A stretch of DNA of 64,000 bases from Straminergon stramineum. Lineage: Eukaryota; Streptophyta; Bryopsida; Hypnales; Calliergonaceae. Shown here in pieces: positions 35,845-48,215 of this stretch; position 1 is the first letter of the stretch, and every line of letters begins with the position of its first letter. Below the pieces are notes generated by a model. The model ran no database searches, was not told the DNA's origin, and saw nothing but the letters and a program-made list of their open reading frames with translations. Made by a program: the position numbers and the translations under genes. The DNA is taken from NCBI GenBank assembly GCA_963920665.1, contig OY987264.1, forward strand, positions 36,002,906 through 36,066,905. The letters run 5' to 3'.

Positions 35845-36420
35845 TTAACCCCTAAATGTTCAAAGTCTTCTCTAGAATTGACTATGTGAAGAAAATCATT
35901 ATAAAATGCTATTTAGAAGAATATTTTTGAATTGGTATATAAACAAAAGTTGTAGATTGTGAGTTTTAGATTCCATCCATATGGTTAAATTCACCAATGT
36001 TGTCACCAACATTTTTGTATAATTTTTGAAAGAAAAATATCAAAATTCAATTACAAGCAAAATGTTATCATTTTTTGAAGAAAAAATGTTGGAATGGATT
36101 TGGAATGAGGTTCTCTTGAAATGGTGTTTTTTTGAAATTTTTTTGTTCATAGAATCTTTGACATCATTTTTGCAAATCTAGTTTTGAACTAGAGTCAATG
36201 CAATTTTGACTTGGTCAACCACTTGATGTACTAGCTCATTTGTAATTTTAGAAAAATATGTATTCTAGTGATACCAAATGCAACCACTAGATAGGACAAC
36301 AAATTGATAAAGTATCTCCACAAACTTGAATGACTTTCATCCACACAATAATGAGGATGAAACTTGAGTTTCAATCTATTTATCGTCTAAAAAATGGATG
36401 TTAGAGCCCTTATGGGTTAA
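35845..36420. mobile_element. TTAA-flanked MITE, family A copy 3 (568 bp)
   Basis: TTAA at 35,845-35,848 and 36,417-36,420. Left end CCCCTAAATGTTC, right end reverse-complemented CCCATAAGGGCTC. Same orientation as copy 2, from which it is separated by about 440 bp. Confidence 0.8.
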
Positions 36421-38690
36421 TGGTTTTGAAAAGAATTTGTGGCTTTGGGAAATTAAACATTAAAAGACATTTCATGTCTAAGCCGGGGTCTAAGTTTGGA
36501 CAAATTTCATTAGGTTTCTACATAAAAACACAAATTTCTAAAATTTTATATTTTTCACACATAGTAATATATGTCTAAAATTTAATCTCATTTTTTCATA
36601 ATTAAAAACATCAAATTGAATTTTATATGATTTTTTAAAGAAATTTACTTGTAACAATCAAAGTAATTAAAAAAATGGTTTAAATAGTATGATTTTTTTT
36701 AAATGGAAACAATAGTGACAAATATCATGGTGTAATTGACGTACTTCTTGAGCTCACACCAAGAGAAATTCCATAGAAAAAGTTCAAAAGTGGTGTATAT
36801 TGAGCTTTCAAAATGCTATCTTCAAAGTGTCTCAAAATTGAAATTTTTGAAAAAAATTTAGATAGAGTGAAAAGTAGATTATTGGAGCTACATTTTCTTA
36901 GTTAGGCTTAAAAGCATTTAAAATCAAGAACTATCTAAAAATTCAAGATTTGCCTTTCCAAATGCCCGTGGGACTTGCATTGTCCTTTAAGGATTAATTG
37001 GTAGTTGAGTAATTGTGGTCTACAACTATGATCTCCTAGGTTACAGCACTGTCAATTTGAATCTTGTTGCTTTATTCATGACTGCCACTGTGGATCCCAG
37101 GTGTCCATCATTCTTGGTTTTATAATATGGTAATTGAGTAGTACATCTTGTCGACTTACAGATCATACTATTGTAGATATTCCCAAGTTTTTTAGCTAAT
37201 TTTTCATTACGTGTTTCGAGATAGGGATTAAGTCACACCTTCTAATATGTTGACAATCATGATTTGTTCTAAATTTTATTACTAGTGACTTGATTCATGC
37301 AAGAGACCATAGTGTTTGGTCATTGCAAAACCAAAATATTTTGCTTTCTATGTTAATGACATGGGCTTTGAGTCAATGGAAATCAAATGGGGTCTTGCAT
37401 ATTTCCGAAGTTTGCACACATCCTTATTTCATTTACTTGTAGTCTCTGTATGTGCAATTACCGAAAAGCGGGGGATATGTAGGGGATGGACTACAGAGCA
37501 AATTGAGGAAAAAGCAATGGAGGTGCAACCACTGCCGGGCTAGCATAGAAAGCTTCAGTATCCATAGAGGCGGGCATCTGATCATGGAGTGTGTCTAGAA
37601 ACGGCTTTGACATTGTCTTATCACAATGGGTATGCATATGAAGACTCCTTACCAGTTACTAGGGTCTTCCCCAACATTCCCTCAAGGCCATGAAGCTCCA
37701 GAAGTGGCAGAGTTCTTCCATGGACGCCGGAACTGCTCCCCCAACTCACAAGATCCGGGCAGATTGACTTCGCAACGATTCGTCAATCCAGTGTTTCTCC
37801 TGTCACCCTATCACTTGGCATGGTGCCATTACCATAGAAGGATCCTTTGACTAACTCAGATCAACCTTCAAGTCACCGCAACAATTTTTGTCAATTGCCC
37901 GGTCAATCGAGCACACGCGGCATATTTGTTGGAGATGAAGAATGCACATAATGAAGGTTGTAAGGCATGGCACATCATCTAGACGAATGATCAAGGCTTA
38001 ATACTTGGTTTGCGAATAAAGTGACACTGCATGGTGAAGGCGTTACCATGACGCAATGTTGACTTCACACTCTAGAACTACAACGAGTATCCATTAAAGT
38101 GGAGTATGATTGTTGCAAACATATATAGGGAGATGAACCACATGTTTACAGTGTTTTAGGACATAGAGGTGGAGCCCAAGTATCTCGAAAAACACTTGAA
38201 GGAGAGATTGTCTAAAGACCGCCTAAGTGACAAAAGCATTATATGCAACACAGTTTGAAGCATCTACAATGCCTTGTTCCATAATTCAATGCTTGTTGTG
38301 CATACATACTAGACTATGGATGAGGGCAAACTGGAATCTTGAAGAATGACGGAGAAGAAAAACTTGCATCAAGTAGTAGCAAAGATTCGCTTGGAGGAGA
38401 TAAAAGTACCAACAAGTCTACTCTCGATGAGCCTACAACATCTGTCCCATTGTCAATCGAGGTTACAGTTTGCCCTTTTATGATTTCGCCTATCTTAGGT
38501 CGTGGTGCTCGGATTCAACTCTCACACAAAGCGCCCTTGACTATCTAACAACTACTTTCACATCAATTTGATTTCAAAAGCCTTAAAAACGAGGCTCATT
38601 ATAGTCTCCATTTTTGTAACATAGACGATGCCTTCACTATAGGCGAGCTTAACAATGCTATTGTTGTAATCAACCCTTTTTTTTCGGCAC
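36421..38690. other. Intergenic DNA with possible coding relics at 37.4-38.5 kb
   Basis: 37,440-38,545 is less AT-rich and has coding-like short frames broken by stops. One readable stretch near 38,087-38,230 (EYPLKWSMIVANIYREM, then VEPKYLEKHLKERLSKDRL) looks like an old transposon or gene relic on the plus strand, but I could not assign it. The rest shows nothing. Confidence 0.3.
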
Positions 38691-39264
38691 CATAGGGCCA
38701 GATTGCACCATTCCAAAATAAATGTCTACTTTTTGCCAAAAAAAAGTAATATTCTTTTGCCAGAATTTTTCCATTCTATTTAAAATGTGGATGAATTCGC
38801 CAAATTTGGATGAAAAAGTGCATGAATATGATCAAAAAGTATTTTTTGGTCCAAAAGATGGATGAATGTAGAAATACAATACTTCACCAAATTTTAAGTA
38901 ATCGCCACTCTGGCACTTTCTCAAAAAGTAAAAAAAAAAGGCTAGTTGTAATGGGTATTTAAGTTGCGATGTATATCTTTTTTCTTGTGGAGATCTTAAA
39001 GATAGGTGGAAGTTGTTTGCAGTATCTTGTGTGCATGCTACAACAATAGAAGAAAAAGAAGGTGTTCATTATTTATTTGAGAAGCAAATGTTTCATTTTA
39101 TTGCAAGTGTACCTTGAATTCCACCGGGATAGGGCTGGTGAAGTCCTCAAATCCAATATTGTTGTTCAGTAGTGAGGAGATAATTAAATCCATGTGCCCT
39201 AAACCGACCCTAGTCTATCCTTGAGGAGGTTTTGAGTAAATTGAGTGTTGCTATTCAATACCTC

Positions 39265-39832
39265 TTAACCACTTTCTAGACAATGAACAGATTAGAACTC
39301 AAGTTTCATCCTCATTACAACTTGGATGAAAGCTATCGTAATTTGTGGAGATACTTTATTGAAGTAGTTGTTCTACCTAATGATTGGATTAGTGTTACTA
39401 GAGTACATATTTTTCTAGAATTACAAATGTGCAACTATGTCAAATGGTTGACCAAACCAAAATTGCATTGACTCTAGTTCAAAATTGGATTTGCAAAAAT
39501 GAGGTCATAGATTTTAAAAACACAAAAATTTCAAAAAATGATCATGTGAAGATTGAAGAGAACCTCATTTTAAATTCATTCCAACAAATTTTTCTCAAAA
39601 AATGATAATATTTTTCTTGTAATTGAATTTAGAAGGAATTTTGAAATTTCCCTTTCAAAATTTATAAAAAAAAAAAAGGTGATAGCATTAATAAACCTAA
39701 CAATACAAATGGAATCTACAACTTAAAACCTATAACTTTTCTCAGTATATCAATTCCAAAATATTCTTCCAAATAGCACTTTATAAGGATTTTTCTCAAG
39801 TCTAGAGAAGACTCTCAACATTTAGGGATTAA
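39265..39832. mobile_element. TTAA-flanked MITE, family A copy 4, inverted (560 bp)
   Basis: TTAA at 39,265-39,268 and 39,829-39,832. Collinear with copies 1-3 when reverse-complemented; the right edge here is CATTTAGGGA, the family's usual left end, and the other edge has lost about 18 bp (CCACTTTCTAGACAATGAACAG in place of the full end, read up to 20 bases). The Mutator-like element begins 10 bp further right. Confidence 0.75.
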
Positions 39833-40210
39833 CTATGAGAAACATTCATACCCGGGGAGGACACTCACTCTTCGTATTTTCTGGGTACCACGTGCGGCGC
39901 TGGGGTATTTTTAGGGGGGGTATTTATTTATTTTTTTGAATTTTCAGGCCCCTATAATTACTTATAAACCCCCCTAGAGCCCATATTATCATGCCTATCT
40001 TTACTTATAATACGTACATAGGCTGAATTTATTGGAGGCTATTTTCTTTATAAAGAACAAAACTAATTTAACAAGTAATGAGAATTAAAGTGACAAGATA
40101 TGCCCTGTACACCCACAAGATTCAACTTTAAGGCAAAAAATGGATGTGTTTACATTAGAATGCATACTTGAAGACAAATACATGCACAAATGCTAAATAA
40201 AAGCAAGACA

Positions 40211-40330
40211 TTACAAATGACAAAGTAATGAAAGAGTTTAAAGTACAAAATGTGTTAAAAAACACAAACATTGCAAATGAAAAAGTAATGAAAGAGTTTA
40301 ATGTACTAAAGGTGTTAAAAAACACAAACA
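40211..40330. repeat. 60-bp direct repeat, 2 copies
   Basis: 'caaatga(c/a)aaagtaatgaaagagttta' starts near 40,215 and again 60 bp later, both followed by 'gtgttaaaaaacacaaacatt'. It is inside the Mutator-like element. Confidence 0.8.
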
Positions 40331-40891
40331 TTACAAATCATTTACAAGAACTATGGCAACAAGCTGCAGTTCTAAGCCATCCAACACATGTGAAAAAAAA
40401 TTTAGAGTCTATGACACAAATGTCTACTTGTACATGAGACTCATAGTCACCCCAAACCAATTGGAGAAGTGATCAGCTCCTTCACTCCTACAACCATGTT
40501 CTGCAAATCCACCAATCATCACATTCCAAGTGATTACACTGCACCCCATAAATCACAAGTCACAAGTCTGATTGACAAAACCAGCAGCCTCTCAGAAAAC
40601 AGTCATGCATCAAAAAAGATGCCACACTTCCAATACATGTGAACAAGTGCATCCCTCACACACAAATGTGACTGAAGTCCTCCTTTCAGCTCTACTTTCA
40701 GCTCTACAAGGCCCCAAGATGTGCACATGCATTCAAAAAAATTGCATAAGGAATAGCATTTGGTTTAGGGCCAACCGGTTGCACTTGAAGAAGCACTTCA
40801 ACTGGTTTGTGCCCACAGCCATGTTCAGCGACTCCACCAATCCTCACGGTCCATGCAATTCATGCGATCCTCCACAACTCCTCCTTCACTT

Positions 40892-41038
40892 GTGCATCAT
40901 CCACACTGCCACATTTACCACACATGTGAACAAGCGCATTGTGCATCATCCACACTGCCACATTTTCCACACATGTGAACAAGCGCATTGTGCATCATCC
41001 ACACTGCCACATTTACAATGCATGTGAACAAGCGCATT
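40892..41038. repeat. 49-bp tandem repeat, 3 copies
   Basis: GTGCATCATCCACACTGCCA recurs at 40,892, 40,941 and 40,990, each followed by CACATGTGAACAAGCGCATT or a near match. Confidence 0.9.
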
Positions 41039-41354
41039 GCCCCCCGTACATCCCATTGTAGCCCACAATATCACCACCACATGAACTTTTCTGCCCCACT
41101 GCGAAGGTTCAGGACTCATCTGAAGTATGGGAGGCCGAAGGTGATCCACCGAAAGTCAGCGGGCACTGTGGTCTGCCAGAAACTGCCGCAAGTGCTCGGC
41201 ATCATTCCGATCCAGAATGTACACCTCATTCTGAGGGTTGTGACGCCGCTGACCTGAACACACCACCACAATTGATCGCGCACAAACAAGCAAGCTAAAA
41301 CAATCCCGAACACCATCCTCCACGCTGGTGAACCTTGCACACCCCAGCAGAACT

Positions 41355-41565
41355 GATCGCGCACCCCGCAAAAGCAAACCCCGCACCAGACAGAAATGAT
41401 CGCGCACACCGCAAGAGCAAACCCCGCACCAGGCAGAACTGATCGCGCACACCGCAAAAGCAAAACCCCGCACCAGGCAGAACTGATCGCGCACACCGCA
41501 AAAGCAAAACCCCGCACCAGAAATCGGTGATCGCGCACCCCTCAAAAGCAAACCCCGCACCAGGA
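41355..41565. repeat. 43-44-bp tandem repeat, about 5 copies
   Basis: GATCGCGCAC occurs at 41,355, 41,398, 41,441, 41,485 and 41,529 (spacing 43, 43, 44, 44), each followed by GCAAAAGCAAAACCCCGCAC or close variants. The changing frame creates several overlapping open frames on the minus strand that are not genes. Confidence 0.9.
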
Positions 41566-41859
41566 ATCGGGAACACCTTTGTCACGCCGCTGACCCCAAA
41601 ACAGAATTCCACAACTGATTGCGCACAAACAACTGGTCGCGCACAAACAACTGATCGCGCACACACAAGCAAGCGCCCCCGCACAAGGAATCGCCGACCC
41701 CTTCGTTCACCTCCTCACCCTAAGCCCACCACCAATCTGATCGCGCACCCACAACCAAGCGCATGCCATCCCCAAGAGCAGCCTCCACAGTTCAGCCGAA
41801 GAACTGATCGCGCGAATCGGAAACACCATCTCCACGCTGCCGTCCCTCAACAAGCAGCA

Positions 41860-42110
41860 GAACTCATCGCGCGATTAACCCTAAACCGCACCCAGATTGC
41901 AAACAAATTCGTGAACACACGCTGCCGTCACTCAACAAGCTGCCCCCCTGATCGCGCGATTAACCCTCAACCGCAACCAGATTGCAAACAAATTCGTGAA
42001 CACACGCTGCCGTCACTCAACAAGCTGGAGAACTCATCGCGTGATTAACCCTCAACCGCACCCAGATTTGCAAACAAATTCGTGAACACACGCTGCCGCG
42101 CCTCCCTCCC
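41860..42110. repeat. 85-bp tandem repeat, about 3 copies
   Basis: GCGATTAACCCT (with GTGATTAACCCT in the last) starts at 41,871, 41,956 and 42,041, each followed by 'aaccgca', 'cagattgcaaacaaattcgt' and 'gaacacacgctgccg'. Confidence 0.9.
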
Positions 42111-42522
42111 AACCTCGAAATTATCGTTCGCGCCTAAACCCTAGCAGTAGTCGTTAAACTTAACAGACAGAACAGATGGAAACTACCCCATTCATCGACT
42201 GACTACAAGATATGTTGTAGTTATACTTCAGATTTGTATAGTACCTGTATCTTACTAGTACTGTAGCATAACCATAACTGAACCTAGTAAATAGAATTCC
42301 TTGGATCCTATTCTTTGGCCCCTATTTTACATTTAAAAAATAATGAATGGACCATAATTTTCGGGTATCTATTTTACTTATAAAAGACATGTCACTTTTT
42401 AAGTCCCCTTCTTTAAATGTAAAATCTTTATAAATTTTACCTATGATGAATTAAATCCACCCTATTTTTCGCCGCAGGTCACTTTGTAAAGCGCGGGGAG
42501 TGTCCTCCCCTAGCATTCATAC

Positions 42523-45500
42523 AAGCGAGATGTTAATGTCAAAATATAGCTTTGAATATGTAGGTGATGAAGTGACTTGGAAGTTGAGCTTCAATGTAAC
42601 TTATGATGTGGGAGTTGGGGCTATGTTGTGTAGAGGAACTTGCAATCACATGTTGATGAACAAAGTGTGTTGGTGTTGTGAGGGAGTTGGCAAACCCCTT
42701 CAATGACAAACACAACAAAGGCATTGACCTTGAGCATGGCCCATCCCATCACAAATGCAAGTATTGCAGGTCTAGGTTATTCACTCCCTATAGATGCTGG
42801 TCACAACATCATGCACAAAAAAAAAAAACGAGAGAGAGGAAGAGAGCTCCAAACCCTAACTCTTTTCCAAGATTTTTCTTTACACTTTTTAGTTCATTTT
42901 TCCTCAATTTCTTTCAAGCTTCCTAAACACACACATATAAAAAAAAATTGGAAGTGAGAAGGTTTCAACCCTTAATTTTCATATATCAAATTCACCTAAT
43001 GGATTAATTTCCATTACTAATTTTATCCTATTATAATTTACTGTTAATCTGTTAATTTTTGAAAAATGTCCCAAAATTATTGTAAAATCCTGAATTTAGT
43101 ATTTTTATCCCATTTTAGTGTTTTAGTAGCAATTTTCATTTTCCTATTTTTCTTTTGTTTTTTCCTATTTATTACTTTTTGGTGGTTCTCAATTTATTTC
43201 TAGTTTCATTTCCTACTTCTATTCTCTTTTATTTTGTATTGCTTAATTCTTTTGGGTTTTTAATTTACTTTGAATACAATTTCCTACACGTTGTATTTTG
43301 TTTTCAATTTGCCTTTGTATTTTTGTACTTATCCTCTTTTTGGTTTCATATTGAATTCTAATCAAATCTTCATACTTATTAGTATCTTGGTTTTCATTTT
43401 ACTTTTGTATTCTTTTTGTATTTCCTATGTTTTTTGGTTTTCATTCTTTTGTGTTTTTTATATTTTATATTTTTTTGTTTCTAATTTATCTCTAATGTCA
43501 TTTTCTACTTGTAGTGTTTTGTTTTCATTTTCTCACCATTTTACTATTTTCTTAATTTGGTTACTTTACCAATTTTTGTTTAAAGTCTTTTTTTTAGTTA
43601 AGAGCCCCTTTCCCCCCTAGAATTTCCCTTTGTTTTCTCGTAATTGTATTTTCTAAATTTTTACCCTAACCTCCGAAAGTTCCTATCTCTATCTAATGGA
43701 AAACTCCCTAATTGGTGGTTGTAGTTTAATTTAGAATACTAATACTTTTGAACTTGCAATTTCATGCATATTGTTTACAATTCTTGTTTTTTAAAAGTTG
43801 AATTAGTATGGTGGTTCACATATTCTTTTAATTTTAAATTGAACTTGATAAATATTAAATTAATAGGATGATCTTTGACAATTGCAAAAATCCAATTGAA
43901 TATTCCAAAAAACGTGTGGTTGTTAGTGGCAAAATGAGTGGATGTCATGTGTGATGGTGATGTTCTAGGAGACATCAAAAAAACATAGTTGCATTATGTA
44001 CAACGTCCAAGAAGACATAGAATTGCCATGTTGGCAAGGGGTTTTGATTTAACTCAACTAAGTTAGTGAAAGTTATTGTGGGCTCAAGTAAAATAATGAC
44101 CAAATGTGAAAACATAGGGAAAGGATAGCCATGTGTCATGCTTTGTAAATAAAGGAAAATAGATGGATGTACACTATGGATGAAAAGAGAAGTGCTTTAC
44201 ACAAGTGAGATGGTAGGAAGTACAACAAACCATATGGGATATGTAAAACAAGAAATATGTTCAAAATAGACTATCTGAAAAAACGTCCACATGTTTGAAA
44301 CAACATCCAAATGTATAGCAATTAAGTTCCCATCTTCTAATTATCCCATATCCTTTGTTTGACCATGGATGGATAATGGATTTCAATTCAAAGATGACCT
44401 CTCCACCCTTCATTCTCACTAAATGTTATTGAAGTAATTACTTTATTTTGCCATAAAAATTCTCATCATGGTAGATAGTGAATTCTTTCTAAATTTGACA
44501 TTCAATTTTCCTTGTTCATATTTTTTTGACTTTCTATGAAATAATTCTTTTGTGCTAACCTTGCCTTATGGGTACAAGATGCACTGATTGATGTCTCAAA
44601 AAATGTGTAGACGTCTAAGTTGACATTGCTGAAAATAGTATCAAAATTCTCAAATGACGTGATGTCAAGTGCCACATTATCGCTAGGTGGGGTAAAATAA
44701 TATTCTAGGTGACAATGTTTTCCCATGTGGCGCTTATGTGGAGGTGATGTGGTTTCCACATGGTGCACTTTTGGCACCTTCTTTGACCATGTTTGTACAG
44801 ATGTTGCACTAAAAACAAGGTGCATTTTCTCAAATTTTCAACACTTCAACCATGATGGACTTTTTGGGACATCCTGGAGGCATGCTTAACATAAAAAAAA
44901 GCGTACTTCTACGTTAATGAACTTGTCCAATAAAAACACAAGTTTCCTCTAGTGAAAGATAAAGTTCTAATTTAAATCTCTTCCTTCCAATTTTTAATCT
45001 TTGGATCCATGTTGTAAATAATACACTAATAATCTAATTATTTAAAGATAGAGAAAATAATATAGGAAAAAATATACCTCCATCCATTACTTTTTATTTT
45101 GAAATGAACTTGATGAGTATTAAACCAATAGGATGATTCTTTGACAATTGCAAAAATCAAAAGGGGAAGTTCTAATTGAAATCTCTTCACCCTCATTTTT
45201 AATTTTTAGATCTATATGGTAAATAAGATACAACATGTAGTTGAGGGGTAGCTGTAAGACACAACAATTTTCATGACTTTTGACTCTATGGTTAAAAAGC
45301 TTTTTGTATGACAAATAGTTTCTTTCTCAACTCGGATAATCTAGAAAAAAATTTAGTAGCTCAAAAAAATCACTTTTTTAGAAATAAAAATTTGAAATTG
45401 ATTTTGTAGATTTATATACATGGAAAGCTTTGAATCATTCCATTTTGATTAATGAGATGAAATTTATGAGGAGTTTTAGTTTGTGGACAACTATGGTATC

Positions 45501-46160
45501 TCTACTCTACAATAAACTTTGAAGTCCTAAATTAGTTAACTGCATTTTAAGTGTTTTGGGAAGAAAAGGAAATCATAGGATGTAGATTGTTTATTACAAC
45601 ATGACAACCATTGGAATTGGCATTTTTCAATTCCTTAACTAGATTTTTAACAATTTTGTATTTTGAATCATTTTCTATGTTACAAACCTCCCACGGCATT
45701 TAACTTCAAATCACAATGAACTCTAAATGAAAACACAAAATATACTTATTAACAAGAACGCTTTTACAAAGAGCTCAAACCACCCGACCATAGAGAGAGA
45801 TCAATCTTCCAAAAGAGGGCTTCCTCATGCTCGAGCTCCATCTGATATAATAGAGACTAAGAAGAAAGACTATTTGTCTTTAAGATAGACTAAGACTTCT
45901 TTTCTATCTTTAGCTTTTTGTCCTTGGTTCTATCTAGAACCATTCACTAAAATAAAAGTCTTAGTTGTACTTCTCTAAATCATATTGTTGGGGAGATCAC
46001 TCCTTGTAATGTAAGGTATACACTTGAGTTAAGAGGGTATTTGATGTGGGGCTATTTACCTTCATTATTGCATTAAAGATGATCATATTTTTACATAAAA
46101 AGCTATGAGGGTGTATTTCCAATTCCCTATGTTTTTTTGTACATTCATTCAATTAGTTTT
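42523..46160. other. AT-rich intergenic DNA with T-rich tract and scattered satellite monomers
   Basis: 43,060-43,640 is strongly T-rich on the plus strand with degenerate internal repetition ('tttatttctagtttcatttc', 'ttatctctaatgtcattttc'); its long open frames are low-complexity Phe/Leu/Ser runs. About 43,790-43,905 and 44,950-45,250 carry isolated monomers of the ~105-bp satellite of 56.7-60 kb. 45,360-45,690 is a reversed partial copy of family B. No gene supported. Confidence 0.5.
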
Positions 46161-47091
46161 TTAACCCCTAAAGTTCCTTGACTATGTTATCACCCAAAAC
46201 CCTCAAAAACTGCCATTTCTAATACACGTACCAAAGTTTTGAAAAATATCATTTTTGGACATATGTAACCATAGGATCTTGTAGTACACAAGATTGAGAA
46301 GATGTGGAAAAAAATTCAGAAAATTCTACTATGTAGATTGCAAGATATTAGCATTTGAAGTGACAAAAATCCTTTACTGGGCCCTGTGAAAAAATGGGCA
46401 GCTAAGTTCACAAGGTCACATTTGTAGGAAAAAATGTCCCAAATAGTGGTGCTTCTTTAGATTCATTCTTCAATGCAAGTTGGCTACATGCTTGAAATTT
46501 TTTAGATCATTTGGAATTGTGCAACACATAGGAAAGAAATAGTAAGTAGAAAGATATAGAGAATGTTTCAAAATACTAAATTGTTAACAATTTATTAATG
46601 GAATTGAAAAATCTCAATCCCATTGGTTGTAATGTTGTAATAAACAATCTACATCTAAATTTTTATTTTTTTTGAAAAATATTGAAAATTGAATTAAATA
46701 AAGGACTTCCAAGTTTTTTTTAGAGTAGAGAATCCATACTTGCCCGCAAATTAAAACATCTCATAACTTTTGACTCATTGATCAAAATGGAATGATTCAA
46801 AGCTTTCTATGTTTATATAAATTTAAAAAACTAATTTCAAATTTTTATTTTTGTAAAAAATGATTTTTTCAGATCTGCCCAGACTGCCCGAGTTGAGAAA
46901 CAAACTACATATTAGGCCATAACTTTTGACTCATATTTCCAAATGCCCTGAAATTTAGTGCATATCAAAGATATTCCTCGTCCACACCCTTTCTTAAAGT
47001 TTGGGCCAAAAACATGGAAATCTCTAGTCACACATACTTGCTTAAAAAAGTTATGTTGCCAAAAAACACACCTTGGTCCTTTAGAGGTTAA
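46161..47091. mobile_element. TTAA-flanked element, family B copy 2 (923 bp)
   Basis: TTAA at 46,161-46,164 and 47,088-47,091. Left end CCCCTAAAGTTCCTTGAC, right end reverse-complemented CCTCTAAAGGACCAAGG. The interior is collinear with 17,906-18,837. Same orientation as copies 1 and 3. Confidence 0.82.
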
Positions 47092-47268
47092 GTGGGGCTA
47101 CTTAATATAAAAAATTTTCAGTGTCAAAATTTTTCCTGTTGATGCCCTTCTTTACAAATTTTCCTTTCCCTCTACTATATGCTTATAGGGGATACACAAT
47201 AAAACCAACAACAATCATTTCAATTCAAGTACCACTAACCAAGTGGTGGTTTTTAATAACAAAGTTCT

Positions 47269-48215
47269 TTAACCCCTCAATGTATTTGGCTATGTTTTCA
47301 CCAAAAACACTCCAAAACTGTCATTTCTAGTACCAAATTTTAGAAAAAATACAGTTTTGGACAAATTTAATCATAGGATCTTGTAATACGCTGGTTTGGA
47401 AAGAAGTGGAGAAAATTTCAGAAATTTCCACCATTTGGATTGCAAGATATTAGCATTTGAAGTGACAAAAAGCCATTTTTTGGCACTCCAAAAATCCAGG
47501 CAGCTGCACTTCGCAAGGTCAGATCATTATGTAGAAATGTCCAAAATGGTTGTAACTCTTCAGATTCATTCTTCAAGTCATGTTGGCTACATGCTTGAAA
47601 AAATTTAGATCATTTGGAATTCTACAACATATAGGAAAAAAATAGTAAGTAGAAAGAAGTAGAGGATGATTCAAAATACTAAATTGTTAATAATTTATTT
47701 ATGGAATTGAAAAATGCCAATCCCAAATGGTGATAATGTTGTAATAAACAATCTACACCTCACATTCTTATTTTTTTCCAAAAATATTAAAAATTGAGTT
47801 AAATAAAGGTCTTCAAAGATTATTTTAGAGTAGAGATTCCATTTATATCCACAAACTACCCACAACTAAAACTCTTCATAACTTTCATCTCATAAATCAA
47901 AATGGAATGATTCAAAGCTTTTCATGTATATATAAATCTAGAAATTAAATTTCAAATTTTTATTTTAAAAAATAGTGATTTTAAAGAAGTTTGTTTTGCT
48001 GCCTAGGCTAACCTCCAAGCAATGAAAACTACATATCATACAATAACTTTTTAACCATATATTCAAAAGTTATGAAAATTTTTGGGCCTTAAAGCTACTC
48101 CTTGGGCACATGTTGTGTGAAAATTTCAAAGAGAAAAAATAAAAATTCCATTCGTAGTGAGTTGCCCCAAATCGCTATGTTGCCAAAAAACACCGTTTGA
48201 TCCTTTAGGGGTTAA
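47269..48215. mobile_element. TTAA-flanked element, family B copy 3 (939 bp)
   Basis: TTAA at 47,269-47,272 and 48,212-48,215. Left end CCCCTCAATGTATTTGGC, right end reverse-complemented CCCCTAAAGGATCAAAC. Only 177 bp from copy 2, in the same orientation. Confidence 0.82.

Larger units (their letters stand above)
39843..42522. mobile_element. Non-autonomous Mutator-like element (2,662 bp) with 9-bp target duplication
   Basis: CATTCATAC at 39,843-39,851 and 42,514-42,522 flanks an element whose ends share GGGGAGGACACTC in inverted orientation (left CCGGGGAGGACACTC; right reverse complement CTAGGGGAGGACACTC). Looser inverted similarity continues further in ('cgccgcacgtgg' against 'cgccgcaggtcac', then AT-rich with 'acttataa'). 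A 9-bp duplication with long degenerate inverted ends is typical of Mutator-like elements. No transposase is inside. The core (about 40.8-42.1 kb) is much richer in GC than the surroundings and holds four separate tandem arrays, so it could carry captured host sequence. Confidence 0.82.

Noticed and set aside
41116..41684. Three overlapping minus-strand frames of 129-140 codons (repeated RGLLLRGARS-like text)
   Set aside because: Produced by the 43/44-bp GC-rich tandem repeat inside the Mutator-like element; the same text appears in all three frames.
40892..42110. Regularly spaced repeats that might suggest a CRISPR array
   Set aside because: Units are head-to-tail tandem repeats without unique spacers, in plant nuclear DNA inside a transposon.
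43155..43620. Phe/Leu-rich frames that look like membrane proteins
   Set aside because: Low-complexity translation of a T-rich tract; no conserved start, no diversity of residues.
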